Below, one piece after another: positions 24,708 to 32,053 of a DNA stretch of 32,053 nucleotides (positions within the stretch are counted from its first letter, which is position 1; each line of letters begins with the position of its first letter). The notes below the pieces were generated by a model that saw only the letters and a program-made list of their open reading frames with translations, searched no databases and was not told where the DNA came from. Where the stretch lies: contig JAEUVY010000133.1 of NCBI GenBank assembly GCA_016786565.1, positions 1 to 32,053 of the forward strand, given 5' to 3'. The position numbers were made by a program, and so were the translations under genes. The DNA comes from Flavipsychrobacter sp. Lineage in GTDB: Bacteria > Bacteroidota > Bacteroidia > Chitinophagales > Chitinophagaceae.

Positions 24708-27700
24708 GTGAAGTTAAAGTCGCTGGAAATAAAAGGGTTCAAGTCGTTTGCCGACAAAACCCATGTAGTGCTGGACAATCCCATAACGGGGATCGTGGGT
24801 CCTAACGGCTGTGGCAAGTCGAACATCGTAGACGCCATCAGGTGGGTGATAGGTGAGCATAAGATAAAGGCGCTCCGCTCGGACAACCTTGAAGATCTGA
24901 TCTTCAATGGTTCGCGCACGCGCAGCGCATCGGGTATGGCCGAAGTGTCGCTGACGTTTGAGAACACACGCAACCTGTTGCCTACCGAGTTCACTACGGT
25001 TACCATCACACGTAAGTTCTACAAGAACGGCGAAAGCGAGTACCGCCTGAACGATGTGGCGTGCCGCCTGAAAGACATTCACAACCTGTTTCTGGACACC
25101 GGTGTATCCAACGACTCTTATGCCATCATAGAGCTGGGCATGGTGGACGACATCATTAAAGACAAGGACGGCAGCCGCCGCCGCATGCTGGAGCAGGCCG
25201 CAGGTATATCTATATATAAGACGCGCAAAAAGGAGGCAAAACAAAAACTGGAGGCAACCGAGCAGGATATATCGAGGATAGAAGACCTGCTGTTTGAGAT
25301 AGGCAATAACCTGCGTACACTGGAAAGTCAGGCTAAGAAAGCCGAGCGTTATTTCCAGGTAAAGAATGAATATAAGGAAGTGAGCATAGAGCTGGCAAAA
25401 GCAAGCCTGGAGCACTTTAACGAACAATACAAAACACTGAACGAGCAGAACGATGCCGAAACCGATCGCCGCACCCAGCTGGAGGCAATGGTGGCAACGG
25501 AAGAAGCAGCAGTGGAGCAGCAGAAAGTGAAGCTCATAGAAAAAGAACAGGAACTGAACGGGCTGCAAAAACGATTTAACGACCTGGTGGGCCGTGTGCG
25601 CCAACTGGAAAGCGACAAGAAACTGGCCGCGCAGAAAATGGAACACCTGCAGGAACGCGATAAAAATCTGCGCGACTTCCTTGCCGGTGCCGATGGTCAA
25701 TCGCAGAAACTGGAAGAGTCTATAGCGTTCTCTGAAAAACAGATCGCCGACGAAACCACAGCGATGGAAAAAGTGAAGGGCGAACTGGACACCCTGCGTG
25801 CCGCTGTGGACACACAACGTGCAGCCTTTGACGCGAAGAAGCAGGCACTGGAACAAATGCGCAACGAGTATCAGCAGCGCCAGCGTGGTTTGTTTGAAGC
25901 CGAGAAGAAGGTGGCCATTGCCGATACGTCGGTGATGAACATTCAGCGCGGCATACAGCAGGTGCAGAGCGAAATGGCGCAGCGCAGCTCGCAGATAAGC
26001 CAGTTGGGTACTGAAAAAACAGATACTGAAGATAAACTGCACCACCGTCAGGATGAGTTGCAGGACCTTATTGACAAACACGAAGAGATAAAGGCCAAGA
26101 TACTGGCCAGTCAGGAACAAATGGAAAGTCTGCGCGCGCGCCTTGTAGAGGAGAACCGCAAGCTGGACAGCCGCCGCAACGAGCACGACCTGCTGAAGTC
26201 GCTGGTGGAAAGCCTGGAAGGATATCCGGACAGTATCAAGTTCCTGAAGAAGAACAAAGACTGGGACAACAGCGCCCCGCTGCTCTCTGATGTGTTTGTG
26301 GTAAAGAACGAATACCGCACCGCACTGGAGAACGTACTGGACAACTACCTGAACTACTACATAGTTGCCAATCCGCAGGAAGCGGCAAAAGCCGTATCGC
26401 TGCTGGACAACAATAAAAAAGGAAAGGCCAACTTCTTCATCCTCGATCACCTGAGCCAATACACACCAGCAACATCAGAAACACCGGCAGGCGCGATACC
26501 CGCACTGGAGCTGGTGACGGTTGATGAGCAGTACGCATCGCTTGCCAAGCGACTGCTGGGCCATGTGTACGTAACTGCCGATGACACCGACATATCGGGC
26601 GTGGAGCTGCAGAACGGAAACGTGCTGGTGAGCAAAAGCGGAAAGATGGTGCGCGGCAGGTACACACTGGGCGGCGGATCGGTAGGCCTGTTTGAAGGCA
26701 ACAAGATAGGCCGTGCCAAGAACCTGGAACGTCTGGCCAAAGAAATAGAAGAACTCACACAGACCACTACCGAACTGAAGCAGTTTGTGGCCGACACACA
26801 AACGCTGATCACCGGCTTCAACCAGGAGCTGAACGACAAAGCGATAGAACAGGCGCGCCGCGATGTGAACACACTGCAGAACCATGTAGTGAACCTCACA
26901 CACCGCATAGAGAACTTCGACCACCTGAACCAGAACGGCGAGAAACGTATTGCCGAACTGCAGGAACAACTGGACGACACACACGAAAGCATACAAGACA
27001 CCCGCGATGCGCTGGAATCGATAACTGCCGAACTGCAAGGCCTGCAAGACCAGATACGCGGTGCCGAAGAAGAATTCCGCACGGTGGAGCTGTCGTTCAA
27101 TGAGGCTACTCAACAATACAACAACCAGAACCTGACAGTGGCCCGTCAGCAAAGCAAGCTCGACAACCTGCGCCAGGAGCTGCAGTTCCGCACCAACCAA
27201 CTGAATGATCTGAAGAATCAGATCACTTCCAACACCGAGCAGCTCTCTTATGTGAGTACTCAACTGGAAGAGACCGGCAAATTGCTGAACAGCGGCGACA
27301 ATGAATTGTACGAACTGCTGTCGCGTAAGGAAGTAGAAGAGCGCGAACTGAACGAGAAAGACCGCGCCTACTACGAGATGCGCAACAACATAAGCGCACA
27401 GGAAAGCGCGCTGAACCAGAAGCGCCGCGAGAAAGAACATGCCGAGACCCTGCTGAGCAACATCAAGGAAAAGCTGGGCACCATGAAGCTGCAGGTGGCG
27501 GGCATGAGCGAACGTCTGTCTATAGAATTCAAAGTGAAGCTGGACGATATTCTTGATCAGCCACGCACCGGCGAACTGTCGATAGAAGATCTGACCGCAG
27601 ATGCCGAAAAGATGAAGAAGCGCCTGGACAATATGGGCGAGATCAACCCGACAGCTATAGAGGCCTACACCGAAATGAAGGTGCGCAACGACTTTATTGT

Positions 27701-28238
27701 AGAGCAACGCAATGACCTGGTGAATGCCAAGGACTCGCTGCTTTCTACCATTGAAGAGGTAGAAAATACTGCCAACAGCAAGTTCCGCGAGACCTTCGAT
27801 ATGGTGCGCGAGAACTTCGTTCAGGTATTTAAAGCGCTCTTCACCGCCGAAGACAATTGTGACCTGCGCCTCACCGACCCGGACAATATTGCCGACAGCA
27901 ACATAGAGATATACGCACAGCCCAAGGGCAAGAAGCCGAGTACCCTCACCCAGCTTTCGGGTGGAGAGAAGACGCTCACTTCTACGGCCTTCCTGTTTGC
28001 TATCTACCTCATCAAGCCGGCTCCGTTCTGTATCCTCGATGAGGTGGACGCGCCGCTGGATGATGCCAACGTGGGCAAGTTCACGCAGATGATCCGCAAG
28101 TTCTCAGACAACTCGCAGTTCATCATCGTTACCCACAACAAGCAAACAATGGCCGCTGTGGACGTGATCTACGGGGTGACCATGCAGGAGCCGGGCGTGA
28201 GCAAGCTGGTGCCGGTAGACTTCAGAAGCCTGAACTAA
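24708..28238 (+). CDS. smc: Chromosome segregation protein SMC
   Basis: A 1176-residue structural maintenance of chromosomes ATPase, full length, starting at GTG 24708. The head begins with FKSFADKT and Walker A GPNGCGKSN (residues 31-39). Two long coiled coils (about 170-500 and 670-1010) flank the hinge domain (about 505-665, with SLEGYPDSIKFLKKN at its start and the SVGLFEGNKIGRA turn at its end). The C-terminal half carries the ABC signature LSGGEKTLTSTAFLF (about 1084) and Walker B CILDEVDAPLDD (about 1107). SMC dimers load on DNA with ScpA/ScpB to compact and separate the chromosomes. The gene stands alone. Confidence 0.98.
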   Translation: MKLKSLEIKGFKSFADKTHVVLDNPITGIVGPNGCGKSNIVDAIRWVIGEHKIKALRSDNLEDLIFNGSRTRSASGMAEVSLTFENTRNLLPTEFTTVTITRKFYKNGESEYRLNDVACRLKDIHNLFLDTGVSNDSYAIIELGMVDDIIKDKDGSRRRMLEQAAGISIYKTRKKEAKQKLEATEQDISRIEDLLFEIGNNLRTLESQAKKAERYFQVKNEYKEVSIELAKASLEHFNEQYKTLNEQNDAETDRRTQLEAMVATEEAAVEQQKVKLIEKEQELNGLQKRFNDLVGRVRQLESDKKLAAQKMEHLQERDKNLRDFLAGADGQSQKLEESIAFSEKQIADETTAMEKVKGELDTLRAAVDTQRAAFDAKKQALEQMRNEYQQRQRGLFEAEKKVAIADTSVMNIQRGIQQVQSEMAQRSSQISQLGTEKTDTEDKLHHRQDELQDLIDKHEEIKAKILASQEQMESLRARLVEENRKLDSRRNEHDLLKSLVESLEGYPDSIKFLKKNKDWDNSAPLLSDVFVVKNEYRTALENVLDNYLNYYIVANPQEAAKAVSLLDNNKKGKANFFILDHLSQYTPATSETPAGAIPALELVTVDEQYASLAKRLLGHVYVTADDTDISGVELQNGNVLVSKSGKMVRGRYTLGGGSVGLFEGNKIGRAKNLERLAKEIEELTQTTTELKQFVADTQTLITGFNQELNDKAIEQARRDVNTLQNHVVNLTHRIENFDHLNQNGEKRIAELQEQLDDTHESIQDTRDALESITAELQGLQDQIRGAEEEFRTVELSFNEATQQYNNQNLTVARQQSKLDNLRQELQFRTNQLNDLKNQITSNTEQLSYVSTQLEETGKLLNSGDNELYELLSRKEVEERELNEKDRAYYEMRNNISAQESALNQKRREKEHAETLLSNIKEKLGTMKLQVAGMSERLSIEFKVKLDDILDQPRTGELSIEDLTADAEKMKKRLDNMGEINPTAIEAYTEMKVRNDFIVEQRNDLVNAKDSLLSTIEEVENTANSKFRETFDMVRENFVQVFKALFTAEDNCDLRLTDPDNIADSNIEIYAQPKGKKPSTLTQLSGGEKTLTSTAFLFAIYLIKPAPFCILDEVDAPLDDANVGKFTQMIRKFSDNSQFIIVTHNKQTMAAVDVIYGVTMQEPGVSKLVPVDFRSLN

Positions 28239-28292
28239 CGAAAGTGTCATAGCATTATTTTTACCACTGTCGGAGATACTGATATTAATGAG

Positions 28293-28300
28293 TATTTTTG
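28293..28300 (+). promoter_or_regulatory. Possible -7 box before the polysaccharide genes
   Basis: TATTTTTG matches TAnnTTTG exactly, about 100 bases before the first polysaccharide gene and ten bases before the palindrome at 28310. No -33 element is evident. Confidence 0.35.
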
Positions 28301-28309
28301 ATGGCATCA

Positions 28310-28337
28310 GTTATGATGTAAACATTTACATCATAAC
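28310..28337. promoter_or_regulatory. Perfect 13-bp-arm palindrome, candidate operator
   Basis: Arms GTTATGATGTAAA and TTTACATCATAAC are exact reverse complements separated by CA. No T-run follows on either strand, so it is not a typical terminator. It sits between the smc stop and the polysaccharide genes, just downstream of a -7-like box, where a dimeric repressor or activator could bind. Confidence 0.6.
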
Positions 28338-28400
28338 GATGGTATTAACTATGGCTACCTGGTAAATGCCTGGCGTAAAGAAAAATCAAAAGAGCAATTA

Positions 28401-29744
28401 GTGGGAGTAGATATACTTTTCTTGTTTATATACATAGTACTGTCAAGCACTGTCGACGCCATAACAATGTCTGTGATATTCATCGTACATTGTTTAATAA
28501 AGTTGGTACAGTCTGTGAAGCAAGGGACCGGTGGGATACACATTAAAATGGCTTTCTATTTCGGGGTCGCTCTGATTTCATTTGCAAACCTAAGGTTCAT
28601 TGACAAGATCAACACATTTGGCATCAGGGACTACTTCATCTATGCCTATATTGTTCCTGAAAGGATGGTTGACGGCACAATAATATGGGCGATAGGAAAC
28701 ACCTTTGCGTTTATTGGTCTGCACCTGTTTGAAAAAACGAGCTTTCCTGACATCTCAATTGTGCTGAAAAACAAAAAAGCAGTCAAGTATCTCTTTATAT
28801 TTGTTATTTCTGTTATATTCCTAAACATGAGTGGTCAGGCGATCAACCTGTCTTTCATCAGTGGAGGATTGCAGAAAGTACTGGTACTGCTCAATCTTAT
28901 CGGGATCATGTTCTTCGCGCGACTTTGGGTTGTTGAGAATGACGTTTCCTACAGAAACTACGCGCTTATCCTTTTGGTGTCACAAACAACGCTTGCATTG
29001 TTCACTTCCTACCTACGAACTGACCTGATGACGCCGGTCGTGAGCTTTTTTGGCGGATACTTTCTTGGGAAGGGCAGCATAAAGTATGTCTTCAGTTACC
29101 GTATTTTACCCTTGGTAGCTATCGGCTTTTTTTTCTCGTTCTTCTTTAATGCGCTTTCGGGCAGCCGCTCAAATTTTATTTCCGCTTTCTCAAAAAATAA
29201 ACAGACGGATCTCGGCTATACTTACCAAAGCGTAAAAGATGACGATCGTGGTGGCGCACTGGACAGGAGCTCGAACATTGCGCAGTTGTCTAATATTGTG
29301 CGTCTTGTAGAAAGGAAAGGACACTATAACGGACGTGCTTCTTTTCCGCTCCTTGCAGCCCTCATACCAAGGGCACTATGGCCAGACAAACCCAATATTG
29401 AATTAGGAGCATGGTTTGCACTCGAAATTGGCGCCGCTACAATCTCGCCAATAACCGGTCGAGCCAATAACTCGGTTAATATGACCATCCCGGGAGAGTT
29501 ATATCTTGATTTTGGGTGGATTGGTGTAATATTGGGTGGTATATTTTTTGGAGGGCTGCTGGCGGCATTTTGGAATGCATCCGGTTTCAACATGTCCCCG
29601 TTTAACCTCACCGGTAGCCTCTGGCGCGGTTATCTTTTGTTCAACGCTCTCTTTGGCCTTGGTTCAGATCTGCAGCTTATGATTTCACTTGTATCCACGT
29701 ATCTGATGCTACTGGTTATAAAAATAACATCCAAATATTTATGA
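28401..29744 (+). CDS. Wzy-like polysaccharide polymerase, polytopic membrane protein
   Basis: A 447-residue inner-membrane protein with about ten hydrophobic helices from the N-terminus (ILFLFIYIVLSSTVDAIT) to the C-terminus (LVSTYLMLLVIKI). A periplasmic loop near residues 290-350 contains PRALWPDKPN, the 'P-x-x-L/F-W-P-x-K-P' mark of O-antigen/oligosaccharide repeat polymerases (Wzy family). It would join polysaccharide repeats on the periplasmic face. The start is uncertain: I use GTG 28401; no ATG lies upstream in frame before a stop, and the next ATG is residue 23. The next gene overlaps it by four bases (ATGA). Wzy families vary greatly in sequence, so this call rests on topology and motif. 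Confidence 0.75.
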   Translation: MGVDILFLFIYIVLSSTVDAITMSVIFIVHCLIKLVQSVKQGTGGIHIKMAFYFGVALISFANLRFIDKINTFGIRDYFIYAYIVPERMVDGTIIWAIGNTFAFIGLHLFEKTSFPDISIVLKNKKAVKYLFIFVISVIFLNMSGQAINLSFISGGLQKVLVLLNLIGIMFFARLWVVENDVSYRNYALILLVSQTTLALFTSYLRTDLMTPVVSFFGGYFLGKGSIKYVFSYRILPLVAIGFFFSFFFNALSGSRSNFISAFSKNKQTDLGYTYQSVKDDDRGGALDRSSNIAQLSNIVRLVERKGHYNGRASFPLLAALIPRALWPDKPNIELGAWFALEIGAATISPITGRANNSVNMTIPGELYLDFGWIGVILGGIFFGGLLAAFWNASGFNMSPFNLTGSLWRGYLLFNALFGLGSDLQLMISLVSTYLMLLVIKITSKYL

Positions 29745-30778
29745 GAATACTGGCGATAGGACCATTATGGCGAGGAAGTAATGCCGGCGGCCTTTTCAGG
29801 GCACTATCCCGTGCAGGATGTCTCATAGAGGTACTTGACGAATTCTATTTCGTGAGCCTTAAGACCGAAAAAAAAATACCAAAAATACTTGAGCGTGCGA
29901 TCAGGCCAATGCAGGAAACCGGCTTCAATGATGCGATCAAGAAAACTATTACAACTTTCAGGCCGCAGATAGTGCTTGTATACAAAGGTGTTTTCGTCAG
30001 ACCCTCCACTTTAGAATTTGCAAAAGCACACAACTGTAAACTCGTGCTTTTTTACCCCGATGTCAGTATGACGGTACATGGAGAAAACATTCCACGTTCG
30101 ATACCGCTATATGATCTCATCTTTACGACCAAGACGTTTGGCATCAGGGACATGAAAGAGAAATACGGAGTTAAAAACGCTGTGTTCGTTCCCCATGGCT
30201 TTGATCCGGAAATTCACCGTCCGCTGGAGCCCGGAGCCGAAGAACGTGCCATCTTTGGCTGTGATGCTTCGTTTATTGGCACATGGTCTCCTAAAAAAGA
30301 GCACTGGTTATCTGTTCTGAAAGAGAATATCCCATCTTTAAATCTGAAAGTATGGGGCGACCAATGGAATAAATCTACCGCACCTTCGTTGCAGTCTTCC
30401 ATACAGGGAAAACCAATAGTCGGCGACCTGTATGCGTTAGCCATTCAGTGCTCTTCTATCAACCTCGGCATTTTGTCCGAAAAAGTATCCGGTGCTTCCT
30501 CCGGCGACCTCATCACTTCCCGGACTTTCCACATACCCGGTGCGCGTGGTTTTATGCTTCATGAAAGAAATGACGAATCGGTTCAGTATTTTACAGAAGA
30601 TGAAGAAGCGGTGTTCTTTGACGGTCCGGAAGAACTGGTAGAAAAAGTCAGGAAATATCATTCCGATGGTACAGCACGAGAAAATATTCGAACAGCCGGA
30701 TATAAACGTGCCTGCAAAGACCACTCACTTGATGCAAGAGCATCACTGATTCTTAATTACATAAAACAATCACTCTGA
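29741..30778 (+). CDS. Glycosyltransferase, CgeB-like (GT-B fold)
   Basis: A 345-residue predicted cytoplasmic glycosyltransferase. The N-terminal Rossmann part starts MRILAIGPLWRGSNAGGLFRAL and includes KLVLFYPDVS; the C-terminal part shows SGDLITSRTFHIPGARGFML, then EDEEAVFFDGPEELVEKV and a closing helix, the pattern of the CgeB/'Glyco_trans_1_2' family found in spore and surface polysaccharide loci. Donor and acceptor cannot be predicted. It overlaps the polymerase by four bases and the methyltransferase by one, so all three genes are co-translated and probably build the same glycan. Confidence 0.8.
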   Translation: MRILAIGPLWRGSNAGGLFRALSRAGCLIEVLDEFYFVSLKTEKKIPKILERAIRPMQETGFNDAIKKTITTFRPQIVLVYKGVFVRPSTLEFAKAHNCKLVLFYPDVSMTVHGENIPRSIPLYDLIFTTKTFGIRDMKEKYGVKNAVFVPHGFDPEIHRPLEPGAEERAIFGCDASFIGTWSPKKEHWLSVLKENIPSLNLKVWGDQWNKSTAPSLQSSIQGKPIVGDLYALAIQCSSINLGILSEKVSGASSGDLITSRTFHIPGARGFMLHERNDESVQYFTEDEEAVFFDGPEELVEKVRKYHSDGTARENIRTAGYKRACKDHSLDARASLILNYIKQSL

Positions 30779-31503
30779 TGGACAGGTACAAAAAGATCAT
30801 TTATGAAAACTACATCAGCAACCATAACAAAAACCTTTATGGCGAGAACTCCATTGAACGGATAAGCGCTTACGGCCCCGCACTGAACCACTACTATGGC
30901 CGCCACCTACCGTCCGATAAAAACGCTCGTATCCTTGATATCGGATGCGGAGACGGTAATCTTGTGTACCACATGCAACAATCCGGTTACAAGAACGCAT
31001 CGGGTGTAGATGTGTCGGAAGAACAGATAAACAAAGGCCGGAGTATGGGCATTAACAATCTGCACCATGCAGACTTAATCACATTCCTTTCGGAAAACAC
31101 CACCGAATATGACTTCATTATTGCCAAAGACGTGATCGAGCACTTTACCCGCGACGAAGTTTTTGTGATTCTACCTTTGATATGCAAAAACCTGAGATCC
31201 GGAGGGCGCTTCCTTATGCAGGTACCAAACGGACAAGGGTTATTTTACACCAGTATTTATTACGGCGATTTCACACACGAAATGGCCTATACAGAGAGCT
31301 CAATAAGGCAAGTGATGCTCAACACCGGCTTCTCCAGTGTCCAATGCTATCCAACGGGCCCCATCCCTGTCGGGATCGTTCCCCGCATCCGATATATTCT
31401 GTGGAAGATGATGGTTTGGAGACTTAAATTCTGGAAAATGGTGGAGACCGGTAATCCAAATGGCATCTTTACACAAAACATCATTGGTATAGCGCACAAG
31501 TGA
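30778..31503 (+). CDS. SAM-dependent class I methyltransferase
   Basis: A 241-residue Rossmann-fold methyltransferase. Motif I is LDIGCGDG (residues 53-60), the acidic SAM-ribose residue lies in GVDVS (76-80), and motif II/post-I includes DFIIAKDVIEHF (112-123), followed by LRSGGRFLMQVPN. It belongs to the UbiG/Methyltransf_23-like group. Its ATG shares a base with the glycosyltransferase stop (TGATG). In this setting the likely substrate is a sugar of the surface polysaccharide, but the sequence does not show which one. C-terminal hydrophobic and basic residues could touch the membrane. Confidence 0.88.
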   Translation: MDRYKKIIYENYISNHNKNLYGENSIERISAYGPALNHYYGRHLPSDKNARILDIGCGDGNLVYHMQQSGYKNASGVDVSEEQINKGRSMGINNLHHADLITFLSENTTEYDFIIAKDVIEHFTRDEVFVILPLICKNLRSGGRFLMQVPNGQGLFYTSIYYGDFTHEMAYTESSIRQVMLNTGFSSVQCYPTGPIPVGIVPRIRYILWKMMVWRLKFWKMVETGNPNGIFTQNIIGIAHK

Positions 31504-31533
31504 TCGTTGCGTCCCTAAACTTCCCGGCACAAA

Positions 31534-31791
31534 CTACCCCCTCCAGTTATGGCGGGAGAACTTGTAGGTATGCGCACCCACATAGGCATCGGGGCATATT
31601 TGTGAAAGCGGCATTTTGCTCACATCCGCACTGTTGAAGCGCAACTTGATGGCCTGCCAGAGGTCGCTATATGCTATCTGCAAACCATCCTGAAAATAGC
31701 ATTTGTTGCCGTTCTCAAACAATCCGAATTTCATGCCGCGGTCCAGCCTGTCTATTATTTCGCGGTACTTTTCTTCGTGCTGTGATTGCAT
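31534..31791 (-). CDS. Small unknown protein, 85 residues
   Basis: I do not recognise this protein. It is soluble, without signal peptide, and begins with a charged helix (MQSQHEEKYREIIDRLDRG) followed by a short beta-rich part (KFGLFENGNKCYFQDGLQIAYSDLWQAIKLRF) and a C-terminal YVGAHTYKFSRHNWRG. A good promoter lies just upstream: TTG 31842-31840, 19 bases, then TAAATTTG 31820-31813. It converges with the methyltransferase gene. The promoter and the clean frame support it as a real gene. Confidence 0.6.
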   Translation of the reverse strand: MQSQHEEKYREIIDRLDRGMKFGLFENGNKCYFQDGLQIAYSDLWQAIKLRFNSADVSKMPLSQICPDAYVGAHTYKFSRHNWRG

Positions 31792-31812
31792 CTGTCAATA
31801 ACAATTTATTCA

Positions 31813-31842
31813 CAAATTTACCCAAACTAACCGCTAAAACAA
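31813..31842 (-). promoter_or_regulatory. Promoter of the small unknown gene
   Basis: On the minus strand TTG (31842-31840), a 19-base spacer and TAAATTTG (31820-31813) give both Bacteroidota elements at the usual spacing, about 22 bases before the ATG at 31791. The AT-rich stretch 31843-31920 holds nothing else I can name. Confidence 0.55.
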
Positions 31843-31937
31843 GTCTATTACATACATTTTTTACAACAATTAATTAAGATATTAGTTTTATTATAAATCA
31901 TAATACATAAACCAGTTGCAACCGGTACAGGCAAAAA

Positions 31938-31965
31938 AAGGCTGCAACCAAATGGCTGCAGCCTT
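31938..31965 (-). terminator. Terminator of the gene entering from the right edge
   Basis: A 9-bp perfect stem AAGGCTGCA/TGCAGCCTT (minus-strand order 31965-31957, 31946-31938) with an inner CCA/TGG pairing is followed on the minus strand by a run of seven Ts (31939-31933). It lies 27 bases after the stop codon at 31992. Confidence 0.8.
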
Positions 31966-31991
31966 GTATACCTTACTGCTTGGGCGGGAGG

Positions 31992-32053
31992 TTAGTAACC
32001 CCTGCCCTCCTGTTTTTCCATGTAGTTCATAAACGCACGGTTGGCCACGCGGT
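31992..32053 (-). CDS. C-terminal fragment of an unidentified gene (5' end outside window)
   Basis: Reading leftward from the window edge, one frame stays open and ends at TAA (31994-31992) with the residues RVANRAFMNYMEKQEGRGY. The other two minus frames do not produce a sensible end next to the terminator at 31938-31965. The fragment is too short to identify. A helical, charged C-terminus is all that can be said. Confidence 0.55.
   Translation of the reverse strand, partial: RVANRAFMNYMEKQEGRGY

Noticed and set aside
24714..26459. 581- and 410-residue minus-strand frames within smc
   Set aside because: They are complements of the SMC coiled-coil codons; no start context or motif supports them.
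1..32053. CRISPR arrays, tRNA or rRNA genes, insertion sequences, phage genes
   Set aside because: I looked for spaced direct repeats, cloverleaf patterns with CCA ends, and transposase or integrase motifs and saw none.

Overview
The window reads as chromosomal DNA of a member of the Bacteroidota, most likely the Chitinophagaceae or a close relative (inference). The reasons are a type IX secretion (T9SS) C-terminal sorting domain, a GH92 alpha-mannosidase, a Bacteroidota-type RNA polymerase omega next to BamD, a lack of clear Shine-Dalgarno sequences, several GTG/TTG starts, and repeated TAnnTTTG boxes (the Bacteroidota -7 element) a short distance upstream of starts. Most of it is core genome: adk-obg-rhodanese, clpP, gcvT, pyrH, uvrA, bamD-omega and smc. 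Accessory islands lie between these blocks.

Layout. 1-3123 (-): an ECF sigma factor followed by a very large protein with a short cytoplasmic N-terminus, one transmembrane helix, a linker of about 500 residues rich in Ala/Gly/Thr/Ser/Asn, and a C-terminal outer-membrane beta-barrel. This is the architecture of a dual-membrane-spanning anti-sigma factor. 3281-5149: a MazG-like pyrophosphohydrolase (-), diverging from a MoxR AAA+ ATPase and a DinB-superfamily protein (+). 5319-8559 (+): five small exported proteins in a row; the first resembles the C-terminal domain of GldM, and the other four are diverged paralogs with a faint TonB-C-terminal-domain-like signature. 8570-10480 (-): adk, obg and a rhodanese. 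10623-11315 (-): clpP, diverging from a conserved unknown gene. 11948-13817 (+): gcvT and pyrH, closed by a terminator. 13934-14510 (+): a toxin-antitoxin pair whose antitoxin carries a perfect 54-bp in-frame tandem duplication. 14545-18677 (-): uvrA, omega and bamD. 19091-22299 (+): secreted GH92 mannosidase and an M48 metallopeptidase lipoprotein. 22577-24493 (-): a T9SS cargo protein with Ig-like domains. 24708-28238 (+): smc. 28401-31503 (+): three overlapping genes for a surface polysaccharide (Wzy-like polymerase, CgeB-like glycosyltransferase, SAM methyltransferase), preceded by a -7-like box and a striking palindrome. 31534-31791 (-): a small unknown gene. 31992-32053 (-): the last codons of a gene that starts beyond the right edge, with its terminator.

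How the parts fit. The sigma/anti-sigma pair at the left is the main regulatory system: an outer-membrane barrel physically tied to an inner-membrane anti-sigma segment could report envelope state directly to transcription. The rest is housekeeping (nucleotide metabolism, repair, chromosome segregation, translation-linked GTPase, protein quality control) interleaved with envelope and secretion functions (BamD, T9SS cargo, GldM-like domain, mannosidase, polysaccharide genes). The strongest candidates for new biology are the sigma/double-membrane protein pair, the tandem exported family, the antitoxin duplication and the palindrome in front of the polysaccharide genes.
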